64,000 nt of DNA from Cryobacterium roopkundense (GCF_014200405.1 NZ_JACHBQ010000001.1:4340001-4404000), one strand, 5' to 3'; shown: positions 1-8,766, counted from the first letter of the stretch. Notes: generated from the letters alone by a model not told the origin. A program made the numbers and translations.

Positions 1-312
1 GCGTATGACACGGCCATCAAGAACAACGAGGGCGGCACTTATCTGCGCACCGAAGGGCTCTACTCCTCGCAGATCACGGAGTGGCGAAAGCTTCGTGACG
101 CGGGTGTTCTCGCGGGGAAGAAGCCCGGCGAGAAGATTGGCCGGTTAACTCCGGAGCAGGCTGAAATCGCCCGGCTGCGCCGCCAGTTGAGCAAGACCGA
201 GCAGCGGTTGGAAACGACGGGGGTGGCGTTGGAGATCATGTCAAAAATGCACGAGCTACTCGAAAGTCTTTCGAAGAGCTCGCGGGACGAAACACCGCAC
301 ACGAAGCCGTAA
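1..312 (+). CDS. IS3-family transposase OrfA, 5'-truncated by window edge
   Basis: This is the C-terminal 103 residues of the small IS3 OrfA protein, the helix-turn-helix DNA-binding subunit that recognises the element ends. It is identical to residues 42 onward of the full copy at 26794-27228. The visible part ends in a leucine-zipper-like coiled coil rich in Arg, Leu and Glu (about nt 150-270), as expected for OrfA dimerisation. Its TAA stop overlaps the orfB start by one base (TAATG), so the two reading frames are translationally coupled or joined by frameshifting. It is only partial because the window begins inside it. Confidence 0.9.
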   Translation, partial: AYDTAIKNNEGGTYLRTEGLYSSQITEWRKLRDAGVLAGKKPGEKIGRLTPEQAEIARLRRQLSKTEQRLETTGVALEIMSKMHELLESLSKSSRDETPHTKP

Positions 313-1319
313 TGACCGCGTACCGCGAACTGGCCAGTCGAGGGATCTCGACTCGCGTCGCGGCCGACCTGGTCGGGATCCCTCGAGCGACAGCCACAAG
401 GAAACGACGCATTCCCGTGGCCCGGCCGGCGCTGATTCCGGCGAACAAGATCGGCGACACCGGCCGCCGCGAGATCCTTGACGTCGTCAATTCACAGCCG
501 TTCGTTGACCTGCCACCGATCCAGATCTACGCCCAACTGCTCGACGCAGACACGTACTTGTGCTCCATATCAACGATGTATCGGGTGTTGAACGAGAATC
601 AGCAGGTCAAGGACCGCCGCCGCCAGGCGCGCCATCCTGCCCGGGCGATCCCGGAACTGACGGCGACGGGACCCGGCCAGGTACTCAGCTGGGATATTAC
701 GAAACTCGCCGGCCCGATCAAGGGCAAGTACTTCGATGCTTACGTGATGATCGATATTTACTCCCGCTACATCGTCGGCGCCTATGTTCACGCGTCGGAA
801 TCCGGCGAGCTGGCGGTGGAGATGATGAAGGAGATCTTCGGCATTCACGGCGTCCCTCAGGTCGTTCACGCCGACCGCGGCACGTCGATGACGTCCAAGA
901 CCGTCGCGGCGCTGTTGTCTGACTTGGAGGTCACCAAATCGCACTCGAGGCCTCGGGTGAGTAACGATAATCCCTACAGCGAGGCCTGGTTCAAGACCCT
1001 GAAGTTCGCTCCGACGTTCCCCGAACGCTTCGGCTCCCTTGCCGACGCGAAGACGTTCATGGCCTCGTTCGTCGACGGCTACAACCACGAGCATCGCCAT
1101 TCCGGGATCGGCCTCAACACGCCAGCAGACGTTCATTACGGCCTCGCCGAGGCGAAGGCCATCGAACGGGCAGCGACGCTGGACGCGGCACGCGCACGCT
1201 TCCCAGAGCGATTCAGCACCAACAAGGCGCCGCAGATCCTGTCCATTCCCAAGACGGCATGGATCAATAAACCAGCCCCCAAACCTATCGAGAATGAAGG
1301 GCTCGAACTAGCCGCCTAA
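312..1319 (+). CDS. IS3-family transposase OrfB (DDE integrase)
   Basis: This 335-residue protein has the rve integrase core of IS3 OrfB. The catalytic triad is visible as D in SWDITKL, D in HADRGTS and E in NPYSEAWFK. An N-terminal HTH_21-like region precedes it, with the motif PPIQIYAQL. The length is normal for the family and the frame is open throughout, so it should be active. It encodes the same protein as the copy at 27228-28235, differing only by synonymous bases, which points to recent duplication within this genome. Confidence 0.95.
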   Translation: MTAYRELASRGISTRVAADLVGIPRATATRKRRIPVARPALIPANKIGDTGRREILDVVNSQPFVDLPPIQIYAQLLDADTYLCSISTMYRVLNENQQVKDRRRQARHPARAIPELTATGPGQVLSWDITKLAGPIKGKYFDAYVMIDIYSRYIVGAYVHASESGELAVEMMKEIFGIHGVPQVVHADRGTSMTSKTVAALLSDLEVTKSHSRPRVSNDNPYSEAWFKTLKFAPTFPERFGSLADAKTFMASFVDGYNHEHRHSGIGLNTPADVHYGLAEAKAIERAATLDAARARFPERFSTNKAPQILSIPKTAWINKPAPKPIENEGLELAA

Positions 1320-1426
1320 ACTCCCACTGGCCTCATCCACCTTGACAAATTCCGGTTTCCCAGGACCGGCCTCGCGGCGTGCTGGATCGAAGCCCCGGAC
1401 TTAGCGCGTACTGGCCTCAGCTCTTC

Positions 1427-1612
1427 CTAAGCGCGCGTCCTGCGTTGCAGAACGTACCTGCGGCCGTAGTACACCGTCTGTACCAGACCAAGACCAAGCA
1501 GCGCTGCGGTGAACCAGAAATTGCTGGACGTCACGGCGCTGAATACGCCCAAGCCAATGAAGAAGAGGCCGATAATCGTCAAGGCAAGCGGCGCTTCAAT
1601 GTGTTTGGTCAT
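1427..1612 (-). CDS. Small two-helix membrane protein, possible immunity partner
   Basis: This 61-residue protein is not a family I recognise. It has two hydrophobic segments (about residues 8-26 and 33-49) and a strongly basic C-terminus (RRYVLQRRTRA), which predicts a small double-spanning membrane protein with a positive tail. Its ATG overlaps the stop of the upstream secreted-protein gene as ATGA, so the pair is translationally coupled. A tiny basic membrane protein coupled to a secreted cysteine-rich protein is typical of bacteriocin immunity, but that is inference from layout only. Confidence 0.6.
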   Translation of the reverse strand: MTKHIEAPLALTIIGLFFIGLGVFSAVTSSNFWFTAALLGLGLVQTVYYGRRYVLQRRTRA

Positions 1613-2118
1613 ACTGCACTCACTCCCGTTGGTGAAGACGATCCTAGCGATGAACAGCCCCAAGATGTCATGGTCACGCCAAATAGTGTGAATCCAAGCG
1701 CCCCTCCGGCACTGGCCGATGCGATTGAGCCGCCAATGCTCAGGAAGCAACGGGCGGCCGCTGCTTTTTGGCCAGCCGTCGGTGCGGGCCCACCTGTGTA
1801 CGAGTAGTTCCTTCCTTCGTATGTGAAGCACCCGACTGATGACGAGCAGTACCCGGTGTAGAGACGGTAGACGGCTCCGCACCCTGCCGTACCGGATCGG
1901 CAGACGTTGGCTGAGGAAACAGTGATGCACTTCTTCGGTGCGCAGATTCGGACCGGTATGGCGGTGGCTGGCCGTACCGAAGAAGTGACGACGTGCGTCT
2001 GAGTCAGACTGCTTGCTGCCAAACCCCCAGGCGAAGCGCTGGCGGCTCCGGCACTTGAGAGTAACGATCCCGCCACAAGCAGCGTTGCAGCCACGGAAAT
2101 GAACTTGTATCGACTCAC
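1609..2118 (-). CDS. Secreted cysteine-rich protein, unknown family
   Basis: I start this gene at the GTG at 2118, preceded by AAGGGG eight bases upstream; the open frame runs much further but would overlap the ATPase gene. The 169-residue product begins with a clear Sec signal peptide: SRYK, a hydrophobic core, then a cleavage site near ASA-SP at about residue 28. The mature part has eight cysteines, enough for four disulfides, and a Gly/Ala/Ser-rich hydrophobic stretch near the C-terminus (about residues 125-160). It overlaps the next gene by four bases. I do not recognise the family. A secreted peptide toxin or bacteriocin precursor is one possibility. Confidence 0.65.
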   Translation of the reverse strand: MSRYKFISVAATLLVAGSLLSSAGAASASPGGLAASSLTQTHVVTSSVRPATAIPVRICAPKKCITVSSANVCRSGTAGCGAVYRLYTGYCSSSVGCFTYEGRNYSYTGGPAPTAGQKAAAARCFLSIGGSIASASAGGALGFTLFGVTMTSWGCSSLGSSSPTGVSAV

Positions 2119-2309
2119 TCTGAATCCCCTTTGAATCAGCGGTCTCTGGCTGGTTGGCCACAGTGAACGCCACTTTCCACGGGTGGTCATCCTCCTGTCA
2201 ATACCCACAAATTCCCATTGCCTGTTCAGCCGAAACCTGCCAGAGTCACCAGAGAGGGGCCGGGGGTCACGATCCGCAGGAACGGGCCAGACGACTTCGC
2301 AGCCGAGCC

Positions 2310-2351
2310 TGATAACTTTATCAAAGTCAGAAATCCCTGATAAACTTATCA
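2310..2351. promoter_or_regulatory. Twin palindromic operators before the ATPase gene
   Basis: Two 14-bp palindromes of form TGATAA-N2-TTATCA lie at 2310-2323 and 2338-2351, 28 bp apart start to start. The second ends two bases before the ATG at 2354. The same pair with the same 28-bp spacing recurs at 13296-13337. They probably bind a dimeric regulator and would block transcription or translation start of the ATPase gene. Confidence 0.65.
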
Positions 2352-2353
2352 AC

Positions 2354-3589
2354 ATGCGCACTGCACTCAATAGCCCGTTCAGCCCTGGTTCCGACAGCAT
2401 CCCCGAAGTGTGGGCCGGCCGGACAGCCCAGCTCAGCGACTGGCGCGACGTCGTGCGGCCGCGGCGCATAGCCGGGCTCCCTGAGCGAGGAAGAACCATC
2501 CTCGGAGAAGCCGGTCTCGGGAAGTCCACCTTGGTCAGGCGCATCGCCAGAGATGCTGCTGCCGCGGGAGACTGGACCACCCAGCAGCTGCGCGTTCCCT
2601 CTGGCGCTGACCCCCTGAAGATCGTCGCCACGGCAATTCTGAAGCTCGCCGACCAAGCGGGCCTACCCACGTCGCGTGAGAGGCGCATCAAAGACGCCCT
2701 CAGTCGCGTGCAGGCTGTTGCTGCCAGCGGGATCTCGCTGTCCCTGCGCCAACAAGAGGGCCCTGAGCCGTACACGGTGTTGACGGCACTCTTGGTAGAG
2801 GTCGGCCGAGCCGCAATCGCGCGCGGCGATGTGATGGTACTCATCCACGTCGACGAGGTGCAGAACATCACCGACGAGAACGCCCTGTCCCAGTTGCTGA
2901 TCGCTCTCGGTGATGCCCTTGTGCACGAAGAAGAGATCACCGCGCCCGGCGGTGTGCGTGTGCTCCGGTCGTTGCCGATTGCTGTCTATCTCACCGGCCT
3001 GCCTGATTTCGCCGACATGGCCGGATCGCGCACCGGCGCCACGTTCGCGAGGCGCTTCAAGACAACCCTGCTTGAGGCAATTGCTGATGATGATCTGGTC
3101 TCTGCTCTTCAGCCGTTCATCATCGAGGGCTGGCCTGTGCCTGATGACCTAGGCGGTATCACGCGTGTCCACATGGAACCCACCAGTGTCGCAGCGATCG
3201 TCGAGCTCTGCTGCGGCGAACCGTTCCTGTTCCAGCTCGCTGGCGAGCAAGCCTGGTACGCCGGCAGTACCGACGTGATCACCCGCGCGCAGGTGCTGGT
3301 CGGCTGGAAAGCTGCCCGTGCAGAGGCAGCTACCCATGTCGAGCGGATCCTTGATCGCCTTCCCAAGCGCGAGCGCGACTTCGTTCAGGCCATGGCTGAG
3401 CGCCCGGCCCAGGAGCGCACTCTCACCCGTATTGCCCAGGACATGGGCTTCGCCAAGGCCACAGACGCCGGCCCCACATCGCAGCGGCTGGACTCCGTGC
3501 GCGGCATCATCGAGCGTGGCAAGCCGTACACGTTCCGTCACCGTGCTGTCGAGGCGTACCTGACGAGTGACTGGCCCAGCGTCGACTGA
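2354..3589 (+). CDS. AAA-type P-loop ATPase with C-terminal winged-helix-like region
   Basis: The product is 411 residues from the ATG at 2354; the upstream in-frame extension crosses the operators and is unlikely to be coding. Walker A is GEAGLGKST at about residues 51-59, and Walker B is the hydrophobic strand ending VDE at about 161-168. The C-terminal 70 residues (RERDFVQAMAE onward) resemble a winged helix. This architecture occurs in STAND/AAA_16-like ATPases of accessory regions that sense a partner or nucleic acid. The gene stands alone, divergent from the secreted-protein pair. The twin palindromes abutting its start suggest tight, perhaps autogenous, control. Its precise role is unknown. 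Confidence 0.75.
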   Translation: MRTALNSPFSPGSDSIPEVWAGRTAQLSDWRDVVRPRRIAGLPERGRTILGEAGLGKSTLVRRIARDAAAAGDWTTQQLRVPSGADPLKIVATAILKLADQAGLPTSRERRIKDALSRVQAVAASGISLSLRQQEGPEPYTVLTALLVEVGRAAIARGDVMVLIHVDEVQNITDENALSQLLIALGDALVHEEEITAPGGVRVLRSLPIAVYLTGLPDFADMAGSRTGATFARRFKTTLLEAIADDDLVSALQPFIIEGWPVPDDLGGITRVHMEPTSVAAIVELCCGEPFLFQLAGEQAWYAGSTDVITRAQVLVGWKAARAEAATHVERILDRLPKRERDFVQAMAERPAQERTLTRIAQDMGFAKATDAGPTSQRLDSVRGIIERGKPYTFRHRAVEAYLTSDWPSVD

Positions 3590-3618
3590 GCTACCTGGGG
3601 GCGACAGGGCACTATCAA

Positions 3619-4464
3619 TCAATCTTGAACCGGCAGCCCCACTCGCGTGCGAACGGCCGCTTCCCTGGCAATCGCCGTAGGGGTTTCAAGGACGGTACGA
3701 ACCTGCATCCGTGTCCGGGGCTCCAGATGCACGGTCCCGTTCTCTGTTTCGACTGTCACGACGTCTGCGTCGAAGCGACCCTCTGTGTCAGAGCTGCGGG
3801 TGAAGATCACCGTCTGGATAGTGCCGATGTCGACGCCGTGCTCGTCGGCGAGGATGCGGCCGATGTGGTGACTCTTCAGCCCCTGTGCGAACAGAGTGCT
3901 CGTCCGGGGAACCTCGTCGCCTCCGATGTTGGGGGCGCAGGTTTTGCATGAGCGGAGCTTGATGAGCGCGCGCGCTTCGCCGCGGGTCATGAGCGTAGGA
4001 AGCGCGGGTCGGAAGTTTCGATCCTTCTGTAAGCGCTGGCGGGAGTAGCTGGGCCAGGCGAGAGTGCGGTCGAACCAATCTCTCAGGCTGGAGCACGAGA
4101 TGCGGTGCGCCACGCGGTTACCTGGTGTCTGCATGTGCGTTACGGCGATGTCCGCGCCGCGCAACAGGCCCGCACGTACGACGGCGTTTTCTTCGTCGAT
4201 GATCTGGGCAACGAGCTCGTCCATGCTCCCGTCGTACTCAGCAGGAAAATGATAGACAGGCGACGGATCCCAACCGGTTACCTCACGAGAAATAGCCACG
4301 GCATCAGGGTTCCGCTTTTCCTCGGCACGGGCGGCTTCCTTAGTGATGACCTCACCACGAACCCAGTCTCCCTGTGCGTTTTGCGTCGCGACGGCCCATT
4401 CGTACCCTCCGCCAGCGACACTCGATGGCGTGGGAGCTGGTGAGAAAGCGATGATTCTGTCCAT
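3619..4464 (-). CDS. Hypothetical protein, 281 aa
   Basis: I do not recognise this protein. It is soluble in appearance, with no signal peptide or membrane segment. A central cysteine pair (SCKTCAP, about residues 172-178) could bind metal. The C-terminal half has alternating charged/beta-like sequence with LEPRTRMQVRTVLETP. It follows the 215-residue gene on the same strand with a 35-bp gap, so the two are probably co-transcribed. No strong ribosome site precedes the ATG at 4464. It converges with the ATPase gene, the two stops being about 30 bp apart. Confidence 0.55.
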   Translation of the reverse strand: MDRIIAFSPAPTPSSVAGGGYEWAVATQNAQGDWVRGEVITKEAARAEEKRNPDAVAISREVTGWDPSPVYHFPAEYDGSMDELVAQIIDEENAVVRAGLLRGADIAVTHMQTPGNRVAHRISCSSLRDWFDRTLAWPSYSRQRLQKDRNFRPALPTLMTRGEARALIKLRSCKTCAPNIGGDEVPRTSTLFAQGLKSHHIGRILADEHGVDIGTIQTVIFTRSSDTEGRFDADVVTVETENGTVHLEPRTRMQVRTVLETPTAIAREAAVRTRVGLPVQD

Positions 4465-4499
4465 CAGACGAGCTTATCGAGGCCCTGGCTAGTCCAGCT

Positions 4500-5147
4500 C
4501 TAGTCCAGTTCCAGCGCCTCAAGGACCGCAGCCCACGGGTAAGCCTCAATGGCTTCGTCAAACGTCGAAGCGCTGCTGGCCCCGGGCAAGTCTTCCGTGT
4601 GTGTGCTGGTCAGAAACACAGCGCACATGCTCGACGCGGGTTCGACGTGGAAGTCCAGGCGCACGCGGTGGCCATCAATAGAGCCAAACACGACCGCTCC
4701 AAACGGACCAGCTGGCTTGGCCATGGCGCTCAGAAATTCAGCACCGATGAGTTCCAGCTCGGCGTTGACGAGCTTCACCAGCGGCGCTGTGCCGAGGGCC
4801 GTCATCTCAGGCGTCCGTGGTGAGTCTGGAACAGCCGGTGGCTTGCTCGCAGCCTGGTCAGCTGCCGGGACATCAAGAGCCCGCTCAACGGCGGACGCCC
4901 ACACCCACACCCGATGCGTGCCGCGATCTTCCCACTCAACGTACACAGCACGAGAGGTCCAGGCCACAACGAGACCCTGCACACGGACGGCGATCGCTGG
5001 GTATCGGACCCACGCCAGCACTGGCGTCGGCGCTGACGCCATGGACACAGCGAGATCGCCCAGCTCGGCCGGCGTCAAGCTGAACGGCCGCGGCACGAAC
5101 TCGTTCCCGTGGTCGGGCTCGATCTGGGTCAGGTTCTCGGAAGACAT
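4500..5147 (-). CDS. Hypothetical protein, 215 aa
   Basis: This is an unrecognised soluble protein. The N-terminal half has a beta-rich stretch with several tryptophans (AWVRYPAIAVRVQGLVVAW), and a Pro/Ala-rich linker at about residues 95-115 separates it from a C-terminal alpha/beta domain ending EALELD. An AGGA-type ribosome site lies upstream of the ATG at 5147. It is followed by the 281-residue gene on the same strand. No catalytic motif is evident, and function cannot be assigned. Confidence 0.5.
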   Translation of the reverse strand: MSSENLTQIEPDHGNEFVPRPFSLTPAELGDLAVSMASAPTPVLAWVRYPAIAVRVQGLVVAWTSRAVYVEWEDRGTHRVWVWASAVERALDVPAADQAASKPPAVPDSPRTPEMTALGTAPLVKLVNAELELIGAEFLSAMAKPAGPFGAVVFGSIDGHRVRLDFHVEPASSMCAVFLTSTHTEDLPGASSASTFDEAIEAYPWAAVLEALELD

Positions 5148-5510
5148 TGGGCTTGCCTGCTTCCTATTGACGAGATGGACGAACGAACATCACCAAGTGA
5201 TCAGCCGGGATCTCACTGCGCAGCTTCTCTATCGCTTCGAGACTGCTCGCTGCCTCAACGCGGGCAGGCGTTGCTTCAGCCGTGTCACGAGTGCGATGTG
5301 CGCGGTCCCAGAGCATCTATCTATTATCCGCCTCACAGGCAGACTGGCTCGCTGGGTCTGGACCACTATCTGAACGTGAGCTGCACATCTGATTTATTGC
5401 GGCAACACGTGATTCACGACGGAATCAGGTTCACAGCCCGCTTGGAGCATGCGCACGGGTAGCCCCGCTCGGCGTGCGGGGCGAGTCGGGTTCGTGGCCA
5501 CAAGAGACTC
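5148..5510. other. Gene-free stretch with an orphan promoter-like repeat
   Basis: This gap lies between the 215-residue gene and the end of the CoiA-like gene, both on the minus strand. I see no convincing gene in it. It holds a 58-bp segment (5390-5447) that closely resembles the promoter region of the nucleotidyltransferase gene at 8884-8941. Here, however, it reads into DNA antisense to the CoiA-like gene. Confidence 0.5.
5390..5447 (+). repeat. 58-bp promoter-region repeat, copy A
   Basis: An ungapped alignment with 8884-8941 gives about 42 of 58 identical bases. The conserved blocks are ATTGCGG, CACGTG, ATCAGGTTCACAGC and a shared CTTGGAG. The other copy drives the nucleotidyltransferase/HEPN pair. 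This one has no recognisable gene behind it and may be the remnant of a deleted homologous locus. Confidence 0.6.
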
Positions 5511-7085
5511 CTACGTTCCGTCGGTCCCGACCGGCGCAGAGGCAATAGGTATCGGGGCTATCGGCGGCACCGCGCGCACCACACGCGGCAGGTCTCTGTC
5601 CCGCCGCAGTCGCTCCTGGAAGGCCTTCAAGTCCGCAGCCCGACTTGGGTCGGTAATCATCACTTGCCCCTCAGCGTCCACCGGCACCGGGCGTACCTGC
5701 CCGCCCTGAGCACGCACGCGCGCGAAGACGCGCTCGCGTTCCTCCCTGATAGCTACCAAGTTCGACTCACGCTGCGCTTCCCGCGCACGAGCGGTGGCTT
5801 CCTCGTCCCGAAGGACACGCATCGCCTCCACCTTCGCGTCGGCCGCGAGCTGGTTCGCAACTTCGCGGAGGGCCAGTCGCTGGTGATAGGCACTCATCCA
5901 CACCCACGATTGCATGGCAGCCACGCGGGCGGTCCAGGATGCCTTGGAGATCACGGGCGAGAACCGTCCGCCCAAGGCCCTTCGGGCGTCTGCATTAGCT
6001 ATTTGGTCGCGGGGATTGGCTCCGCCGGCTGCACGAGGTGCTCGATCAGCAAGAGTCGCTGGCGGGTGGCGGAGCGCTTCGAGAACGTGCTGAATTGACG
6101 AGCCCTGCCAACCGGGATGACACCAGTGCGCCGGGATTTCCGTGCGTTCTTCGTTGGTGCGAATCTCGGCGGCATCCGCAAGCCATGCCTGGTCAAGCCA
6201 CGCAAACGGCGCAGCGCACCCCGGGCAAGAGAACCCCCATGCAAGGTCGGGCTGGTCTCCCGGGTGCGAGGGGCTGACAGGCACCGCCAACGACGCTTGG
6301 GGCAGATCGAGGCCCAAGTCTCCGGGCGACACACTGTCAGGCAGGTGCTCACCCTCCGTCCAGGTGCCCTCGCAGCGGTCGCACGCCTTCTCTGCGCGGC
6401 CGACGCTGTGGAACGTGATCGAGTGGACACGGCAGCTGTTGCATGCCTGCACGCCCCATCGCGTAGACGCGGCGATCGTGCCAGGCTGGGCGGGCGCCCA
6501 CCGGAGCGGGCTATTCAGCACCGCGACGATGACGGGCGCGAGCGGGATTTCTGGCGTGCCCTGAGTCCATGCCCCGTCGCGGACCACTGGCTCGTCGTCC
6601 ACGATGGCCACGCCGAGCGCAGCTGTAACCCCGTCCGTGAGGTGTTTGATGTGACGCACGAGCCAGAGGCATTCCACCTGATCGTTCGCGTACCGCTCCT
6701 GTCGGGCACGGTACACAGAGTGGATCTGCTTGGACCATTGCACCTCAAACGCGTACCTGCGGTCCCCACGGGTGGCCATGACATCCGCGATCCAGCTTCC
6801 GTCAGGGGCGCGGACTTCCTCGCTCGCTTCCCATCCGGCTTCTCGCGCGGCGAGCATGACCACGGTCTTAATGCGCAGGTGCTCCGGGGATTCAGGCTTG
6901 TGCTGGAACTCGCAAGCCGCGAGGTCGTAGTGGTAGAAGTGCTTCGTGCCCAACTTGGATCGACGCGGGATGCCACGAGTGCCGCAGCTCAGCGTGAGCT
7001 TGAGCTGTTTGAGGTCCGCCCAGTCTTCGTCCGCGATGAAGGGCGCCTGGTACTGGCGCTCACCGTCGTACGCCGTCAATGGCAT
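5511..7085 (-). CDS. CoiA-like competence nuclease-family protein
   Basis: This 524-residue protein matches the CoiA family layout. An N-terminal treble-clef-like segment (KHFYHYD) comes first. A PD-(D/E)XK-type nuclease core follows, with EHLRIK, D101 in WIADV, and E114/Q116 in AFEVQWS. Two Cys clusters (CNSC...CDRC at about residues 215-240 and CPGC later) look like zinc ribbons, and a long Arg/Glu-rich coiled coil near residues 400-470 ends the protein. A good GGAGG precedes the ATG at 7085. CoiA proteins process incoming DNA in competent firmicutes. In actinobacterial islands they may be DNA-damage or defence nucleases, which is my inference here. The coiled coil and zinc ribbons exceed the minimal family length. 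Confidence 0.7.
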   Translation of the reverse strand: MPLTAYDGERQYQAPFIADEDWADLKQLKLTLSCGTRGIPRRSKLGTKHFYHYDLAACEFQHKPESPEHLRIKTVVMLAAREAGWEASEEVRAPDGSWIADVMATRGDRRYAFEVQWSKQIHSVYRARQERYANDQVECLWLVRHIKHLTDGVTAALGVAIVDDEPVVRDGAWTQGTPEIPLAPVIVAVLNSPLRWAPAQPGTIAASTRWGVQACNSCRVHSITFHSVGRAEKACDRCEGTWTEGEHLPDSVSPGDLGLDLPQASLAVPVSPSHPGDQPDLAWGFSCPGCAAPFAWLDQAWLADAAEIRTNEERTEIPAHWCHPGWQGSSIQHVLEALRHPPATLADRAPRAAGGANPRDQIANADARRALGGRFSPVISKASWTARVAAMQSWVWMSAYHQRLALREVANQLAADAKVEAMRVLRDEEATARAREAQRESNLVAIREERERVFARVRAQGGQVRPVPVDAEGQVMITDPSRAADLKAFQERLRRDRDLPRVVRAVPPIAPIPIASAPVGTDGT

Positions 7086-7280
7086 GTGTTCCTCCGTGGC
7101 TGGCTGAGGCTGAGCCTAGCGAGGACCACTGACACTCTCTGTTCTCGCTGCAAGTGGCCGCACCGGCCGGTTTCAGCGCGACGCGCCTTGTACCTCCACG
7201 CTCGGTTCGAAACGGCGACCGCCGGCTCAACCGCCGCCGGGGTAACTGGTCGGCACGGCGAGCATGACCCGCGGCGAGGT

Positions 7281-7979
7281 CTACCGAGGATCCTGCCATC
7301 CTGGCGCGAGCTGATCGAGGAGCGCGATGCGCTCCGCACTGATCTGATCACTGCGGTTTTCGTTCCGCCTGTTCTTCACCCAGGTGGCAAGGCGCCGCTC
7401 ATCAGCGGCGGCGCTGCGGCGGTTCGGCCAGCACCCCGTCCGCCTCACGTACGCGCCGAGCTCACCCGCGGTCCGCTCCCACGCGGTCTGCCGTGAACCG
7501 TCACCCTCCCAGCCGGGACAGGTCACGTTCAACCAGGCAGTCAGCTCCGCGTTCAAAGAACCGCTGTGATGCGCTACCCGCTGGGCAGTCAGCCACGCCC
7601 CGAGGCGCTGTTCGTCTGCGGTTTCGCCGTTCTGACGGGGAAGCCGCCCTGTCGTCTGTATGTGACGCTGCAACGCGACCGTGATCTCTGTCCGGCTCCG
7701 TTGAGGTGGCTTCGGTGATTCGCGCCAGCCTGGCAAAGACTCATCCAGCTTCATCTGACGGTGGAGCGTCATCCACGGCTCGCCACTCCTGGCGCCACGG
7801 CGCTGGATAGCAAGCCAGCCGCCCGGGTGGCTTTCGCCACGAGGAATCGAGCCACTGGCGCGAAAAGCCGAGACAGCGTGTCCGAGGTAGAGCATCCACT
7901 TTTGATCGTCAGCCGTCATGGGGCCAAGGATATCGGCCCGAGCTGCTGGTGAGGGGAGCTGGGCACTCGAGGAAGACAC
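7281..7979 (-). CDS. Helicase-associated (HA) domain repeat protein
   Basis: The 232-residue product consists of three repeats of about 60 residues, each with G-x-x-P, LG-x-W(V/L)-x-x-QR-like and a terminal PGW (ending near residues 85, 158 and 228). This is the helicase-associated domain (PF03457 type), a small helical fold thought to bind nucleic acid, here without any helicase motor. I used the GTG at 7979; an in-frame ATG at 7919 is an alternative, and neither has a strong ribosome site. It lies downstream of a 53-residue gene and a membrane-protein gene on the same strand, and upstream of the CoiA-like gene, so a minus-strand operon is likely. Confidence 0.65.
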   Translation of the reverse strand: MSSSSAQLPSPAARADILGPMTADDQKWMLYLGHAVSAFRASGSIPRGESHPGGWLAIQRRGARSGEPWMTLHRQMKLDESLPGWRESPKPPQRSRTEITVALQRHIQTTGRLPRQNGETADEQRLGAWLTAQRVAHHSGSLNAELTAWLNVTCPGWEGDGSRQTAWERTAGELGAYVRRTGCWPNRRSAAADERRLATWVKNRRNENRSDQISAERIALLDQLAPGWQDPR

Positions 7980-8019
7980 CTAGCCGGTTACGAGCTCGCT
8001 GTCTTGGCGAGAAAAGTAA

Positions 8020-8181
8020 CTACTTCGCCGCAGGTGTTTGAGAAAGCTTGACGATCCACTTTGGCGTCTTGTCGTTGCCGGCGCGGCGGTCTGCGTTCAC
8101 GCGAACTCGCGCGGCTACGGCCTGAGCTTTCGGGCTAGGCCGGCTGTCGCTCTGACGTTGCTGACTCTCGTTGATCGTCAT
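8020..8181 (-). CDS. Small basic protein, 53 aa, unknown
   Basis: The start at 8181 is set by a perfect AGGAGG six bases upstream; the longer in-frame extension has no such signal. The product is 53 residues, polar and rich in Arg, Lys, Gln and Ala, ending TPKWIVKLSQTPAAK. No domain is recognised. It lies 25 bp after the membrane-protein gene and about 40 bp before the HA-domain gene, all on the minus strand, so it is probably the middle cistron of a three-gene unit. The strong ribosome site suggests it is made in quantity. Confidence 0.55.
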   Translation of the reverse strand: MTINESQQRQSDSRPSPKAQAVAARVRVNADRRAGNDKTPKWIVKLSQTPAAK

Positions 8182-8206
8182 GGTGTGCCTCCTGATCCTG
8201 TACTTA

Positions 8207-8650
8207 TTATGCGCGTGGGCGCCTGAAAAAACTACGTATGACCCTAAAGATTCGAGCGCGGCTGCCAGTTGGTATAGGCGCATCATCGTCTTCGCTGGCA
8301 CGTGCTTCGCTGGAAGGACCGGCGGATACGTCCGTGGGCCCCCTGTACAGGAACCACTGCGTTGCCGCTTGGATAAATGCTCGTTCTGGCTCGGTCTTCG
8401 ATTCGAGCGCGTCGAGCATTTCGAGGCCAGTTATCTGCGTGGTCTCCTCCGCCGCCAGTGTCAGGTTCAATGCGTACTCGGCGCGCTTCCACCATTGCTC
8501 CTTGCGGGCGTTTTTCGTCGTCGCGATGTACGCGATAACGGCAGCGACGACGGCCAAGCACCCTGCGAATCCGGGAGACTGTGCGAAATCCGGGAACCAG
8601 AAGAGGTACGTGCCGCAGATGTCGCGCAGATTGTCGAGTACCGGGCCCAT
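8207..8650 (-). CDS. Single-pass membrane protein, unknown
   Basis: This 147-residue protein starts at the ATG at 8650; the open frame extends upstream without a clear signal. One hydrophobic segment near residues 24-43 (AGCLAVVAAVIAYIATTKNA) is followed by a basic stop-transfer region and a long cytoplasmic helical tail with acidic and Ser-rich parts. I do not recognise the family; the WWKRAEYALNL segment resembles single-pass proteins encoded beside toxins and effectors, without proof. It heads a minus-strand unit and lies downstream of the GTGTTT-N9-AAACAC palindrome that also precedes the Fic gene. Confidence 0.55.
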   Translation of the reverse strand: MGPVLDNLRDICGTYLFWFPDFAQSPGFAGCLAVVAAVIAYIATTKNARKEQWWKRAEYALNLTLAAEETTQITGLEMLDALESKTEPERAFIQAATQWFLYRGPTDVSAGPSSEARASEDDDAPIPTGSRARIFRVIRSFFRRPRA

Positions 8651-8766
8651 CCGCCCAGCATGCCAGAAGCACCAGCACGCCAGAGACAGAGGACGAGCCG
8701 GACGTAAATACGCAACGACGCATCTCGTGTTTGCCAGGACAACCACCACTAGGCCCGCTGTGATTT

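Larger units (their letters stand above)
1..1354 (+). mobile_element. IS3-family element, copy 1 (5' end outside window)
   Basis: This matches positions 26917-28270 base for base apart from four synonymous differences I found, at 1100, 1133, 1136 and 1286. Homology to copy 2 stops after 1354, which sets the right end there or a few bases earlier; the terminal inverted-repeat TGACA ends at 1347. It holds the 3' part of orfA and all of orfB. It lies in the same orientation as copy 2, and the two bracket about 25 kb. Confidence 0.9.

Noticed and set aside
2119..2940. N-terminal extension of the secreted-protein frame to 443 residues
   Set aside because: It is antisense to the ATPase gene and would bury the signal peptide; the GTG at 2118 with AAGGGG upstream is the better start.
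6117..7496. 459-codon plus-strand frame opposite the CoiA-like gene
   Set aside because: The minus-strand gene has a perfect ribosome site, zinc-ribbon cysteines and nuclease motifs; the opposite frame shows none.
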